46,865 bases of DNA, taken from assembly GCA_003165335.1 (NCBI GenBank), contig PLTD01000105.1, positions 1 to 46,865 of the forward strand, given 5' to 3'. Numbering within the stretch: the stretch's first letter is position 1; the number at the start of each line of letters is the position of its first letter. This document shows, piece after piece, positions 27,446 to 35,757 of this stretch. A program made the translations under genes and the position numbers. Under the pieces are notes generated by a model. That model was not told the DNA's origin. It saw nothing but the letters and a program-made list of their open reading frames with translations, and searched no databases. Origin of the DNA: Rhodospirillales bacterium. GTDB taxonomy: Bacteria > Pseudomonadota > Alphaproteobacteria > BOG-932 > Roseiterribacteraceae.

Positions 27446-27652
27446 TTCAAGCAACTCCAAAGCGACGGGTGGCCATCGGCCCAGACTGGCCGAACGTGCC
27501 TGAGGGCATGGGCGTTCTGACGAAATGCTGCGGTCGTTGCCCTTGGTATGCCAGCCAAGATTGGATGGATGGCGTCCGCATCGGCAATAACAAGCTCTGC
27601 AACATTAGTTATCCGATCGCGAAACTATCGGCATTCACACGCGAGCGCCGGT

Positions 27653-28642
27653 TCATAGGACGCCCGTTTCGCAAGCAACCTTGCTCAATAGTTTTGCATC
27701 GCCGCGGCTCCGCCTTTCCGACGAGATCTCCGGTTGCAGCACGTCCAGATGATCGAGCAGCGCCATGACGTGGGGCGAGGATGTGCCGTGTCGGGTGATG
27801 AGTTCGATATCGGTCGAAAAGCCGAAAACGTCAGGCAGGATATTGCGGAAGTTCTTCAGCCGCCAAAGCGATTCGACATAGTGATCGGGCAGGGTGCCAA
27901 GGAAACAGCCGGTGCTGATCAATGTCGCGACCGCCTCCATCGAATCGACCGAAGCGGTTTTGACGAGGGAGCCGTCTGATCTAAAGCGGTCGTAATCGTC
28001 CATGAACGAATATCCAGCATAGTCGTATTTGGAAATATCCTGAATATTGATCGAAGGCTTATCGTAGAGTGGATGCTCTTCCGAACAGTACATACTGCAG
28101 TGCTCTTTGTACAAGAACCGATAATCAAGCTGGTTTATGTGGCGCCTGCCTATGACCAGTCCCGCGTGCAGCGTTCCATCGAGGACGGATTGTTCGATAA
28201 TGTTCGATGTCGTCGTCATAATATTGTATTCGACGTAAGGATGTTTCTTTTTGTAGGTCTTCAATATCTCGGGGACCTGCAGGTTCTTATCGGTGATCAG
28301 CGTGTCGATGATGCCGATATTCAGTGCTCCGGTCAGGTCCGAATGGATGCTGCGGATATTGGCTTCGAAACGCTCCAGGTCTGCGATCAACTGCAGGCTC
28401 GATGAATAGACCTGCCGTCCCTGGTCGGTCAGAGAGAAACCGACGCGGCCTCGCCGGCATAGCCGGACGCCCAGGCGGGTTTCCAAATCTTTGATATAGC
28501 GACTGATCGAAGGCAGCCCGAGCTGAAGCTCCGACTCCGCGGCCGCGAAGCCTCCGCAGCGGGTAACCGCACAAAACACGCGGAGCAGGCGAATGTCGCC
28601 ATCGCTCATCTTGCCGTTAAATGTTCGTGGATTCAGTCTCAT
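27653..28642 (-). CDS. LysR-family transcriptional regulator of the island
   Basis: It has an N-terminal helix-turn-helix (IRLLRVFCAVTRCGGFAAAESELQLG, then SISRYIKDLETRLG) and a C-terminal effector domain (about 100-310) that should sense a small molecule. The ATG at 28642 gives 329 residues; an ATG at 28609 (MSDGDIRLLRVF) is an equally good start. It lies between the transporter operon, same strand, and the hydrolase operon, opposite strand, the usual place for a LysR activator of both. Its middle part is visibly richer in A/T codons (Asn, Lys, Ile, Tyr) than the neighbours, which hints at a different origin. Confidence 0.88.
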   Translation of the reverse strand: MRLNPRTFNGKMSDGDIRLLRVFCAVTRCGGFAAAESELQLGLPSISRYIKDLETRLGVRLCRRGRVGFSLTDQGRQVYSSSLQLIADLERFEANIRSIHSDLTGALNIGIIDTLITDKNLQVPEILKTYKKKHPYVEYNIMTTTSNIIEQSVLDGTLHAGLVIGRRHINQLDYRFLYKEHCSMYCSEEHPLYDKPSINIQDISKYDYAGYSFMDDYDRFRSDGSLVKTASVDSMEAVATLISTGCFLGTLPDHYVESLWRLKNFRNILPDVFGFSTDIELITRHGTSSPHVMALLDHLDVLQPEISSERRSRGDAKLLSKVACETGVL

Positions 28643-28809
28643 AGTTTCGATCCTCGGCAATCATCTTTGCGCAACTTGTCATTCTTGATGCATTCGATGG
28701 CGGTCATCCTGATGGCTGTAGCTGACGGAGCTGGCGCGCGTTACCCAAAAGCCTTGCAAAGCATGTGCCAACTGGTGACGGCGCCGTACCAAGTGACTGT
28801 GGAGTTGAG
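28643..28809. promoter_or_regulatory. Divergent control region between lysR and hydrolase genes
   Basis: This 167-base gap must hold promoters for both directions. TTGCAAAGCATGTGCCAA near 28755-28772 is a weak inverted repeat with the T-N11-A shape bound by LysR proteins, and is a candidate operator. No clear sigma-70 boxes stand out. Confidence 0.3.
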
Positions 28810-29451
28810 ATGACGGAACGAATGAACGCGAAACGGCCGCTTATCGTCGGAAAACCGGCACTGATCATGATCGATTTTCAGCGCGGTGGTGAGTATGTGG
28901 CTGGCCAGGAAAACGGCATCGCGCATATGGATAATTCTGCAGGCGAACGGCGAGCCCGCGCGCGCGGGCTGGTTACTGCCGCCCGCGCTGCCGGTATCCC
29001 CGTGATCTTCATCCAGGAGGTCCATCGCTCCGACCTCGTCGATTTCGGGCGTGAGTTGGACGGTGACGAAGACGTCCATTGCGTTGAAGGATTGAGATCG
29101 ACCGAGATTGCCGCGGAAGAGGTGGATTTCCGTCCCGGCGACTATTTCGTGCCGAAGCGCCGCTATTCTGCCTTCTATAGTACCGACCTCGAAATATTGC
29201 TGAAGGGACTCAAGGTGCAGACCTTGGTCCTGACGGGTGGTCTGACCGATGTCTGCGTTCACTACACCTTCGTCGATGGGCACCAGGGCGATTACTACTG
29301 CCGTGTGGTCGAAGATTGCGTCGGGGGGTCCAGTCGTGCGGCACACGATGCCTCGCTCAATGCGATGGAGTATCTGCAGGCCGGTGCGCGCCGGACGAGT
29401 AGCGAGATTCTAGCGGCTTTCGAGGCGTTCAAGCGCTCGCTGGCCGCCTGA
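28810..29451 (+). CDS. Isochorismatase-family cysteine hydrolase, copy 1
   Basis: The family cleaves C-N or ether bonds through a catalytic Asp-Lys-Cys triad and includes biuret, ureidoacrylate, N-carbamoylsarcosine and nicotinamide hydrolases. All three residues are present in this 213-residue protein: Asp22 (LIMIDFQRGG), Lys116 (VPKRRYSAF) and Cys149 (LTDVCVHYT). The residues before Cys (GGL) sit where the family's cis peptide lies. The ATG at 28810 follows GGAG. The HRSDLVDFGRELDGDE stretch recalls biuret-hydrolase-like enzymes. I infer an amide or ureide substrate, without naming it. A close paralogue is at 34410. Confidence 0.9.
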   Translation: MTERMNAKRPLIVGKPALIMIDFQRGGEYVAGQENGIAHMDNSAGERRARARGLVTAARAAGIPVIFIQEVHRSDLVDFGRELDGDEDVHCVEGLRSTEIAAEEVDFRPGDYFVPKRRYSAFYSTDLEILLKGLKVQTLVLTGGLTDVCVHYTFVDGHQGDYYCRVVEDCVGGSSRAAHDASLNAMEYLQAGARRTSSEILAAFEAFKRSLAA

Positions 29452-29467
29452 CGATCCCGGGGAGGGA

Positions 29468-29490
29468 GGCCGGGGGCGATGCTCCCGGCC
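29468..29490 (+). other. GC-rich hairpin between hydrolase genes
   Basis: GGCCGGG (29468-29474) pairs with CCCGGCC (29484-29490), with inner GC pairs possible. There is no T tract after it, so it probably stabilises or separates the two messages and does not end transcription. It lies just before the ribosome site of the metallo-beta-lactamase-fold gene. Confidence 0.5.
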
Positions 29491-29513
29491 GCTCAGAAGA
29501 GACGGAGACGAGA

Positions 29514-30284
29514 ATGGGACTGCAGATCGCGGATCGGTGGTTCGAATTTGAAACGCTGACCGACGGCATCATCCGAATCTGGGAGCCCTATGTCATCCGG
29601 GTCGCGCAATGCAATATCTGGCACGTGCGCGGTCGCGATCGCGATCTGCTGATCGATACCGGGATGGGTATCGCCAGCCTGCATGCCGCCGCCCGCCATT
29701 TGTTCGACAAGGCGCTTTCGGCGGTGGCGACACACACCCATTTCGATCATGTCGGCTCCTTACATGAATTCGAGGACCGCATTGCGCACCCGGCCGAAGC
29801 TGAGAATTTATCCGTTCCCTCGGCAAATTTCAGCATGTACAGCGCGGATCATTCGCCGCAGATCACGGCCTCGCTGGAACGCGCCGGCTATGAGATCGGC
29901 CCGACCTATATCACCGCCTTGCCCCGCGCCGATTTCAACATGACGGAGTTCACCTTTCCGGCTGCGCCGGCGACCCGGTTGGTCGATGAGGGGGATGTGA
30001 TCGATCTGGGCGACCGGGTGTTCGAGGTTTTCCACCTGCCGGGGCATTCGCCCGGCAGTATCGGCCTGTGGGAGAATGCGACGGGGATATTGTTCTCGGG
30101 CGATGCGATCTATGACGGCCCGCTGCTGGACGATATTCCCGGCAGCGACATTGCGGTTTATTGCGACACGATGACCCGACTAGCGCAGCTCCCCGCCCGG
30201 GTCGTTCACGCCGGACACGATCCCAGTTTCGACGGGCGTCGGCTCAAACAACTTGCCTGGGACTATCTCAAGCGTCGCGCTTAG
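29514..30284 (+). CDS. Metallo-beta-lactamase-fold hydrolase, cytosolic
   Basis: The 256-residue protein has the full metal site of the family: His74, His76, Asp78 and His79 (THTHFDHVG), His178 (LPGHSPGS), Asp197 (FSGDAIYDG) and His235 (HAGHDPSF). No signal peptide is seen. Such enzymes hydrolyse esters, lactones, thioesters or beta-lactam rings. The start is ATG 29514 after a GGAG-containing leader. It follows the isochorismatase gene by 62 bases and the GNAT gene follows 14 bases later, so the three form one operon. The substrate is unknown; a lactone or thioester intermediate of the island's pathway is a reasonable guess. Confidence 0.88.
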   Translation: MGLQIADRWFEFETLTDGIIRIWEPYVIRVAQCNIWHVRGRDRDLLIDTGMGIASLHAAARHLFDKALSAVATHTHFDHVGSLHEFEDRIAHPAEAENLSVPSANFSMYSADHSPQITASLERAGYEIGPTYITALPRADFNMTEFTFPAAPATRLVDEGDVIDLGDRVFEVFHLPGHSPGSIGLWENATGILFSGDAIYDGPLLDDIPGSDIAVYCDTMTRLAQLPARVVHAGHDPSFDGRRLKQLAWDYLKRRA

Positions 30285-30298
30285 TGGGGACCCGAGCC

Positions 30299-30748
30299 AT
30301 GGTACAGAGCCCGCCAGCTTATAGGATCGAGGCGACCGATAGACCGGATCCATCAATTCGCGATGTGCTGGCCGACGCGCTTCTTGCCTATAATGAGACC
30401 TGGCTCGGGCCGTCGGCCAGCCGTCCCCTTGCCCTGCTGATCCGCTCCCAGGACGGTGCCCAGGTTGTTGGCGGCCTCTGGGGGCGCACATCGTTTCGCT
30501 GGCTTTACGTAGAGCTGCTCTTTTTGCCGGAAGCGCTGCGTGGGCGGCATATCGGAAAGGAACTGCTTACCTTGGCGGAAACCGAGGCCAGGAAACGGGG
30601 TTGCCTCGGCTCTTGGCTCGATACCTTCAGTTCAAAAGCGCATGGGTTTTACGAGGCGCACGGCTACAGGCTCTTCGGCGGGATCGCCGACTACCCGCCC
30701 GGCCATTCGCGACGCTCGCTGATGAAGCGTTTCGAGGACCAGGGCTGA
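30299..30748 (+). CDS. GNAT-family N-acetyltransferase
   Basis: This is a 149-residue acetyltransferase of the GNAT fold. The acetyl-CoA loop is visible (LPEALRGRHIGKELLTLAETEA, about residues 82-103), followed by CLGSWLDTFSSKAHGFYEAHGYRLFGGI, the usual C-terminal strand-helix. The ATG at 30299 lies 14 bases after the previous stop, so it is the last gene of the hydrolase operon. A role in acetylating an amine from the pathway, or in self-protection, is possible. It ends 14 bases before the convergent exported metallohydrolase gene. Confidence 0.87.
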   Translation: MVQSPPAYRIEATDRPDPSIRDVLADALLAYNETWLGPSASRPLALLIRSQDGAQVVGGLWGRTSFRWLYVELLFLPEALRGRHIGKELLTLAETEARKRGCLGSWLDTFSSKAHGFYEAHGYRLFGGIADYPPGHSRRSLMKRFEDQG

Positions 30749-30762
30749 CTCTCTATCGGGGA

Positions 30763-31677
30763 TCACGGCAGCGGGTAGAAGATGAAATCCGCATGGACGT
30801 CGAGTTTGGGCATATCGCCCATATGGTCGAGCGAATTTTGCAGGTCGGTCAACCGTGAATAGGGCAGTTCCAGCACATGCTCTTTCGGGTGGCTGGCGGC
30901 ATGGATCGGATAATCGACGCGCGGGGTCGTGGTCATTTCGATATGCGTGCCCATCAGCCATGAAATCTTCAACGGCTTGGTAAAGGCGGCGGCCCGGTCG
31001 ATGCTGTCGCGAAAGCTATGGAATGCCTCCAGCTTGACGTAGAGCCGGCCTGCGTAGAGAGAGTCGCCCGATAGCAGCCAATGTGTCTTGGGATCGTAGA
31101 TCATGATCGCCGCCGCCTCGTGGCCGGGCGTAGGAATGATGTTCAGAACGCGGCCGCCCAGGTCGAACGACGCGATGTCGGTCGGCCAGTTCTTGATGTT
31201 GAAAAATGCGGCGACCTCGCCAGGCGCATGGCCGACGACGGTGACGTTGGGCGCGCCGGCGAACTCGCCATCGCCCGCGATATGGTCGCCATGGGAATGC
31301 GAATGCGCGACAACCAGGGAGATGGACGTGCGTCCCTTCTGCGCCAACCATTCGGCGATGATTTTGTCGATGGTCGGCCGGATCTTGAGGCCTCCTGCGC
31401 CGGTATCCTCGAGCAGGGCGCGGTCAGTCCCGAACAGCAGATAGAGAAACGGGGCTTCGGGATTGGTTTGGACCGATTGGCGAATGACGAATGTGTCGGC
31501 GTCATAGCGCTGCACCTGCATTTCCGGTTCAGGGCCTTTCGTCCCCGCGATCCATTGTTCCTTGAACACCGACTTGGCCGGGTCGGCCCTGACCGTGGCG
31601 CTCCACTGCGGCGTGAGCAGGATTGTGGCGGCGAACGCCATCCGCCATCCTGCCTCGCAAAAGCTCCGTCTGATCAT
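30763..31677 (-). CDS. Exported metallo-beta-lactamase-fold hydrolase
   Basis: From the ATG at 31677 the 304-residue product begins with a signal peptide (MAFAATILLTPQWSATVRA region), so it acts in the periplasm or outside. The metal motif is present as HSHSHGDH (His127, His129, Asp131, His132), then TPGHEAAAI, LSGDSLYAG and GTHIEMT. The sequence differs clearly from the cytosolic enzyme at 29514 and is nearer the subclass that looks like secreted B3-type enzymes. The TonB receptor gene lies 35 bases upstream on the same strand, so the two are co-transcribed. It probably treats the substrate as it enters. Confidence 0.87.
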   Translation of the reverse strand: MIRRSFCEAGWRMAFAATILLTPQWSATVRADPAKSVFKEQWIAGTKGPEPEMQVQRYDADTFVIRQSVQTNPEAPFLYLLFGTDRALLEDTGAGGLKIRPTIDKIIAEWLAQKGRTSISLVVAHSHSHGDHIAGDGEFAGAPNVTVVGHAPGEVAAFFNIKNWPTDIASFDLGGRVLNIIPTPGHEAAAIMIYDPKTHWLLSGDSLYAGRLYVKLEAFHSFRDSIDRAAAFTKPLKISWLMGTHIEMTTTPRVDYPIHAASHPKEHVLELPYSRLTDLQNSLDHMGDMPKLDVHADFIFYPLP

Positions 31678-31712
31678 CGATCGGTCTCCCCGGCTACCGT
31701 GCAAATCAGCCT

Positions 31713-34034
31713 TTAGAAGTGGGTGTTCGCCTCGACCCCGATAATGCGCGGGGTCGGGGTGTAGCCTTCGGCAACGTAATTATCCGATGGGCTCTGGATG
31801 ATCTTTTTTGTATCGAACAGATTCTTCGCAAACAAAGACACATCCCAGCTCTCGAAGGTCGCGCCGATACTCGCGCCGGCCAAATTGTATGTGGGTCGAT
31901 CATAATCCTGATTGGTTCGCACGAAGGTTCCGTGGCTGTTGCCGGTGAATTGCCAGTTCGCACGGATAAAGCCGGTGATGTCGCTCGTCAGATCCCGCTC
32001 GTAATCAGCAGTGAAATTGAGCGACCATTTGGGTGATCCTGGGACCGGGTCCCCTTTGTAGACGCCCAGACCCAGAACGTCTTGGGTGAAGGTGTCGTGA
32101 TTATATTGTCCTGAAGTTCCAAAAGTGAGCGAAGGGCCCACGCGCCACTGGATTTCGGTTTCCAACCCATAGCTCTCGGCTTGGCCGACATTCGCCGTGA
32201 AATCGAAGCCGCATGTCTTCAGCGGGATGTCGATTTGAATCTTACTCCACTCGATATCGTAGGCCGACGTATTTACTGAAAGCTGGTTGTCGAAGAATCG
32301 TCCTTTCGCGCCGACCTCATAATTCCAAAGCTTGTCCGGCTGGTAACCGGTCGGCGCGGTTTCGAGTCCGAACGCTGCGAGGTCGCCCGCGCATTGCGAC
32401 GCAGGAACGGGCGTATTGATGCCGCCCAGCCGGAACCCTTTTCCAGCCGTGGCATAGGTCGTGACCGTGTCGGACACATCGTAGGTCACAGAGAATTTCG
32501 GGGTCGGCGCGTAGGCTTTTGTAGTGCCGCTCGCAAAGGGCGTACTGGCGAAAAAGCCACCCGACACGGACGTCAGAGAGCTTCTGCCATAGAGATAGCG
32601 CAGGCCGGCGGTAAATTTTAGCTCTGGGGTCAGATTGTAAGAGAGTTCACCGAACGTCGCATATTCTCTGTCGTCCAAACGTGTTTGGAAGTCGTAGAAC
32701 AGATCGTTTGGAATCGTTGTCCCGAGCACGCTGGCGGCGCTTACTCCATAGGCCGATTGGAACGTCTGGTTGAACCCGGGAATATATTGAGACGAAGTGC
32801 CGAGGTTCTTGGAGTCGGAATAGTAAAGCCCAACGATCCATGTAAACGGATTGTCTCCATTGGGATCATAAGGCTTGGAAACAAGGCGGATTTCTTCCGT
32901 TGCCTGTCGCGTATTCAGTGAATTGAAGACTGGTCCAGGGAGAGCGGCGAGCTGATTGCCGTCCAGTTGACCGTTAACGCCTGTGGTTCCCATGCCGTCG
33001 ATGAAGCCGCCGACAAAGACGCTGTTGAAATAGGTGCCGTCGGTCGTGCGTGGAAAATGGCGAAACGCATAGCTTGAGACGGACGTCAGGTCTGCCCAAT
33101 CGAGGTCGTAATTAACCTTAATGCTGGGCACCGCGAGCATATCGGAGCCGCCTTCCTGAACCTGCTTGGTCGTAATGTAGTTTGGTGTCGCTAAATCGAC
33201 GAGGCCGGTATCGTTGATGACCGTCTTTTGTGCAAAGACCGCCGGCGTAATCGTCAACTCGGGGGTGACATCCCAGAGCAGGGATGCTTTGACGACATTG
33301 GCGCGGTCGCCGTTGATACCAGTGCGGTCGATCACCCCGGCCAAGGTGGCATGATCGACGAATCCGCTGTCCTGGGTGGTTTCGAAGCCGATGCGCAGCC
33401 CCATCTGGCCGGTCACCAGCGGGATATTGACGACTCCCTTGGCGACGTAGTTCAGTCCGCCGTGGTCGGTGCCGGAAAGCTCGCCGCCGGCAGCTCCTTC
33501 AAAGTCGTTGAGATTGACCGGGTTGCTGACGAACCTGATGGTCCCGCCCATCGAGCTTGCCCCATATAGAGTGCCCTGTGGACCGCGAAGGACCTCGCTT
33601 TGAGCAAGATCGAAAAGAAGCGGTTCCGATTGTCCCGAATAGAACGAATTATTTCGGATCGTTATCGGCGCGTCATCCAGATAGATGGCAACAGTGGACG
33701 TACCGGTCGTCGAGCTGATGCCGCGAATTTCGAGATTGCTCAGGCCCGGCGCTCCCAGGCTTGAAAAGGACAGATCCGGGATGGTTCGCGCCAGATCGGC
33801 GTAGCCTTCGATATGCTGCGCTTCAAGCTGCACGCCAGTGACCACCGAGATGCTCTCCGGAACCTTGCGCAGAGTCTCAGATCGCTTTTGGGCGGTGACC
33901 ACGATCTCCTCGATCCCGGCTGGCGGCTGCGCGTCCTGATCAGCGGGGATGGTTTGGGCATACGCGTGTGCCGGCAGAAGATATGTTGCGGCGCACATGA
34001 GTGAGACGGGCACTGCCAGACGTTTCGCCTTCAT
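31713..34034 (-). CDS. TonB-dependent outer-membrane receptor
   Basis: The 773-residue protein has a signal peptide (LAVPVSLMCAATYLLPAHAYA), a TonB box region (IEEIVVTAQKRSE, about 41-53), a plug domain (about 55-170) and a beta-barrel ending in a terminal Phe (GVEANTHF). It takes up large or scarce substrates using TonB energy. Classic siderophore context is absent: the neighbours are hydrolases and a polyamine-type importer, which suggests a carbon or nitrogen compound. The ATG at 34034 is preceded by GAGAGGA. It is first in a two-gene operon with the exported metallohydrolase. Confidence 0.93.
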   Translation of the reverse strand: MKAKRLAVPVSLMCAATYLLPAHAYAQTIPADQDAQPPAGIEEIVVTAQKRSETLRKVPESISVVTGVQLEAQHIEGYADLARTIPDLSFSSLGAPGLSNLEIRGISSTTGTSTVAIYLDDAPITIRNNSFYSGQSEPLLFDLAQSEVLRGPQGTLYGASSMGGTIRFVSNPVNLNDFEGAAGGELSGTDHGGLNYVAKGVVNIPLVTGQMGLRIGFETTQDSGFVDHATLAGVIDRTGINGDRANVVKASLLWDVTPELTITPAVFAQKTVINDTGLVDLATPNYITTKQVQEGGSDMLAVPSIKVNYDLDWADLTSVSSYAFRHFPRTTDGTYFNSVFVGGFIDGMGTTGVNGQLDGNQLAALPGPVFNSLNTRQATEEIRLVSKPYDPNGDNPFTWIVGLYYSDSKNLGTSSQYIPGFNQTFQSAYGVSAASVLGTTIPNDLFYDFQTRLDDREYATFGELSYNLTPELKFTAGLRYLYGRSSLTSVSGGFFASTPFASGTTKAYAPTPKFSVTYDVSDTVTTYATAGKGFRLGGINTPVPASQCAGDLAAFGLETAPTGYQPDKLWNYEVGAKGRFFDNQLSVNTSAYDIEWSKIQIDIPLKTCGFDFTANVGQAESYGLETEIQWRVGPSLTFGTSGQYNHDTFTQDVLGLGVYKGDPVPGSPKWSLNFTADYERDLTSDITGFIRANWQFTGNSHGTFVRTNQDYDRPTYNLAGASIGATFESWDVSLFAKNLFDTKKIIQSPSDNYVAEGYTPTPRIIGVEANTHF

Positions 34035-34409
34035 GATTTGGGTCCTCTCAAAACCCCAGAAACCGCCTGTTTCCGGGTCGATTCTATTGAGAGCCTAATC
34101 ACTGACTCGGGATATATGCATGACTGTATGAACAACTTAAGTTGCGTTGCAGCGAAAGTGTGTGATGCAAATTTATTGGCCGCCGGTGCTGATGGGGCGT
34201 GCGGGTAGGCAAATGTTCGGGATTTATGCGCTCAAACGCGGCCGAAAGAGCCCCTTGTGTCCTGCCCCGGGGCCAATTCTTCGAATAGAACGCAACTATT
34301 ATTGTCGAACCTGCCATTCGTAGGGTGACGGCGTTCCCGTATTAGGGGATTCGGAAATTGGACGTCGACAGCGGCTCGCGTCCTGTGCGCAACCACGGAG
34401 CGTCACTCT
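34035..34409. promoter_or_regulatory. Divergent promoter region of the TonB receptor and isochorismatase 2
   Basis: These 375 bases contain no gene. A perfect 12-bp palindrome, CAACTTAAGTTG, lies at 34133-34144, about 100 bases before the receptor gene and 265 before the isochorismatase. It is a candidate operator. The surrounding DNA is unusually A/T-rich for the window, as expected for a control region. Confidence 0.45.
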
Positions 34410-35003
34410 ATGCGTAAACTCATCGAAGGTAAGCCGGTCCTTATTGTTGTGGACATCCAAGGTTGTGGGCAGATGGAGAACCCGCCGGTGCCTCATATGA
34501 ATGACGGACGGGATATGCACGTGAACGCGGCCAAGCTGATTGCTGCGGCGCGGGCCGGCAATGTTCCCGTTGTCTTCATCCAGGAGGCGCACCGGCCCGA
34601 CCTTGTGGATTTTGGTCGCGAGCTTGACGGTGAAGAAACTGTCCACGCGCTGGAAACCGACCCCAGGACCGATATCTCGGACGATATCGGCTACCGTCCC
34701 GGAATTGACTATTTCGTTCGCAAGCGCCGCTATTCGGCCTTTTTTGGCACTGATCTTGAGGTATTGCTCAAGGGCCTCAAGGCGGAAACGCTGATCCTGA
34801 TTGGCGCGCTAACAGACGTTTGCGTGCATTATACGTATCTTGACGCCCATCAGCACGACTACTTCGCGCGTGTCGTCGAAGACTGCGTAGTTGGCTCGAC
34901 CCGTGCCGCCCACGATGCTTCGTTGAGAGCCATGGAATATCTGCAGACCGGCGCCCGTCGCACGACGACCGAAATCCTACTGGCGCTTGACTCGAATGAG
35001 TGA
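34410..35003 (+). CDS. Isochorismatase-family cysteine hydrolase, copy 2
   Basis: This is a 197-residue close paralogue of the enzyme at 28810; long stretches such as LVDFGRELDG, KRRYSAF, LTDVCVHYT and RAAHDAS are shared. The triad is intact: Asp15, Lys105, Cys138. It differs in the N-terminal third (the loop after the first Asp is shorter and reads GCGQMENPP), which lines the substrate pocket, so the two may act on different steps or related compounds. It stands alone, divergent from the TonB receptor operon. Confidence 0.9.
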   Translation: MRKLIEGKPVLIVVDIQGCGQMENPPVPHMNDGRDMHVNAAKLIAAARAGNVPVVFIQEAHRPDLVDFGRELDGEETVHALETDPRTDISDDIGYRPGIDYFVRKRRYSAFFGTDLEVLLKGLKAETLILIGALTDVCVHYTYLDAHQHDYFARVVEDCVVGSTRAAHDASLRAMEYLQTGARRTTTEILLALDSNE

Positions 35004-35683
35004 CCTGGCAAATCAACGAGGCTGTGGGCCTGCGAGCTGACGAATGCATGCATCGCGGACTTTTCGGTTGTGATGGATCTGTTCGATCCGCCTAGCTTGT
35101 TCTTCCGGCGGCGCCCGGAGCAAATCCAAAGTCTCGGGATCTAGGTGAAGGGGAGCGCGCTCCTAGTGGACGGCAATTTCGGGCGTCAGGGTTTCTTTGA
35201 GGCACGCGCGGTGATAGCAACGACGTCAGCTTCGGTTGCGACGCGTATCGACTTACTCTGCAAATAGGCGCCGCCGCTGCCGGCATGGGACCCGGCGGTC
35301 GAAAGGTATTAGTTGCCAATCAACCGCTCCGCAACGGTTCGATACTGCGGAGGAAAATGGTAGCGGCGCATGATCTCGTCGTTGTAGCCCGAGTTCACTT
35401 TGGTATCGAAGATCCTCATCATGGCTCTATTTGGGTCTATGGCCTACTTACAGCCCAACGCGCGTTAAAAGGGCGCAAGCCTCTGCCATCGCGATCACGG
35501 GCGGCATGACGAGTTCGGCGAAACACCGCCAATCGCTCGGTGAGCGTCCAAGCTGGCGTCCGAGATGTAATTGTCAGATGTTGGAAGGACGCGAACGTCC
35601 CGATATTAATAATCATTGGGAAACAAAGCGATGTGCAATCAAGGCAGGTGTGCGGCGAACGAAGTTGGGCTAGGCACTGACCA
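35004..35683. other. Decayed right end of the island
   Basis: Apart from the HNH-like remnant I find no intact gene in these 680 bases. Several frames are open on both strands, but none gives a recognisable protein. One minus-strand stretch near 35457-35520 ends in ELVMPPVIAMAEACALL and may be the tail of another lost gene. Confidence 0.4.
35186..35422 (-). pseudogene. HNH-endonuclease-like gene remnant with in-frame stop
   Basis: From the double ATG at 35422-35417 the minus strand reads MMRIFDTKVNSGYNDEIMRR and continues YHFPPQYRTVAERLIGN up to a TAA at 35311-35309. The same frame then continues for 40 more codons (YLSTAGSHAGSGGAYLQSKS...) to a TGA at 35188-35186. The opening resembles the N-terminus of an alphaproteobacterial HNH-type restriction endonuclease family as I remember it. 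The catalytic HNH part is absent. I read it as a truncated, nonsense-mutated remnant at the right end of the island. The family call is tentative. Confidence 0.4.
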
Positions 35684-35708
35684 AAAACGGCCCACATACG
35701 GCCCATAG
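35684..35708 (+). repeat. Right arm-type integrase binding repeat
   Basis: Two CGGCCCAYA motifs 12 bases apart after AAAA repeat the unit at 21091-21115, with 22 of 25 bases identical in the same orientation. It lies about 45 bases inside the right attachment site. Confidence 0.6.
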
Positions 35709-35722
35709 ACGTCTCTACGGGC

Positions 35723-35757
35723 AAAAAATGGCCGCTAACCCATTGGATTAGCGGCCA
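35723..35757 (-). terminator. Terminator of the intact sRNA
   Basis: Stem TGGCCGCTAA (35729-35738) with TTAGCGGCCA (35748-35757), 10 perfect pairs, followed by six T on the minus strand. It is the element-borne replacement for the terminator left behind at 20878-20910. Confidence 0.9.
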
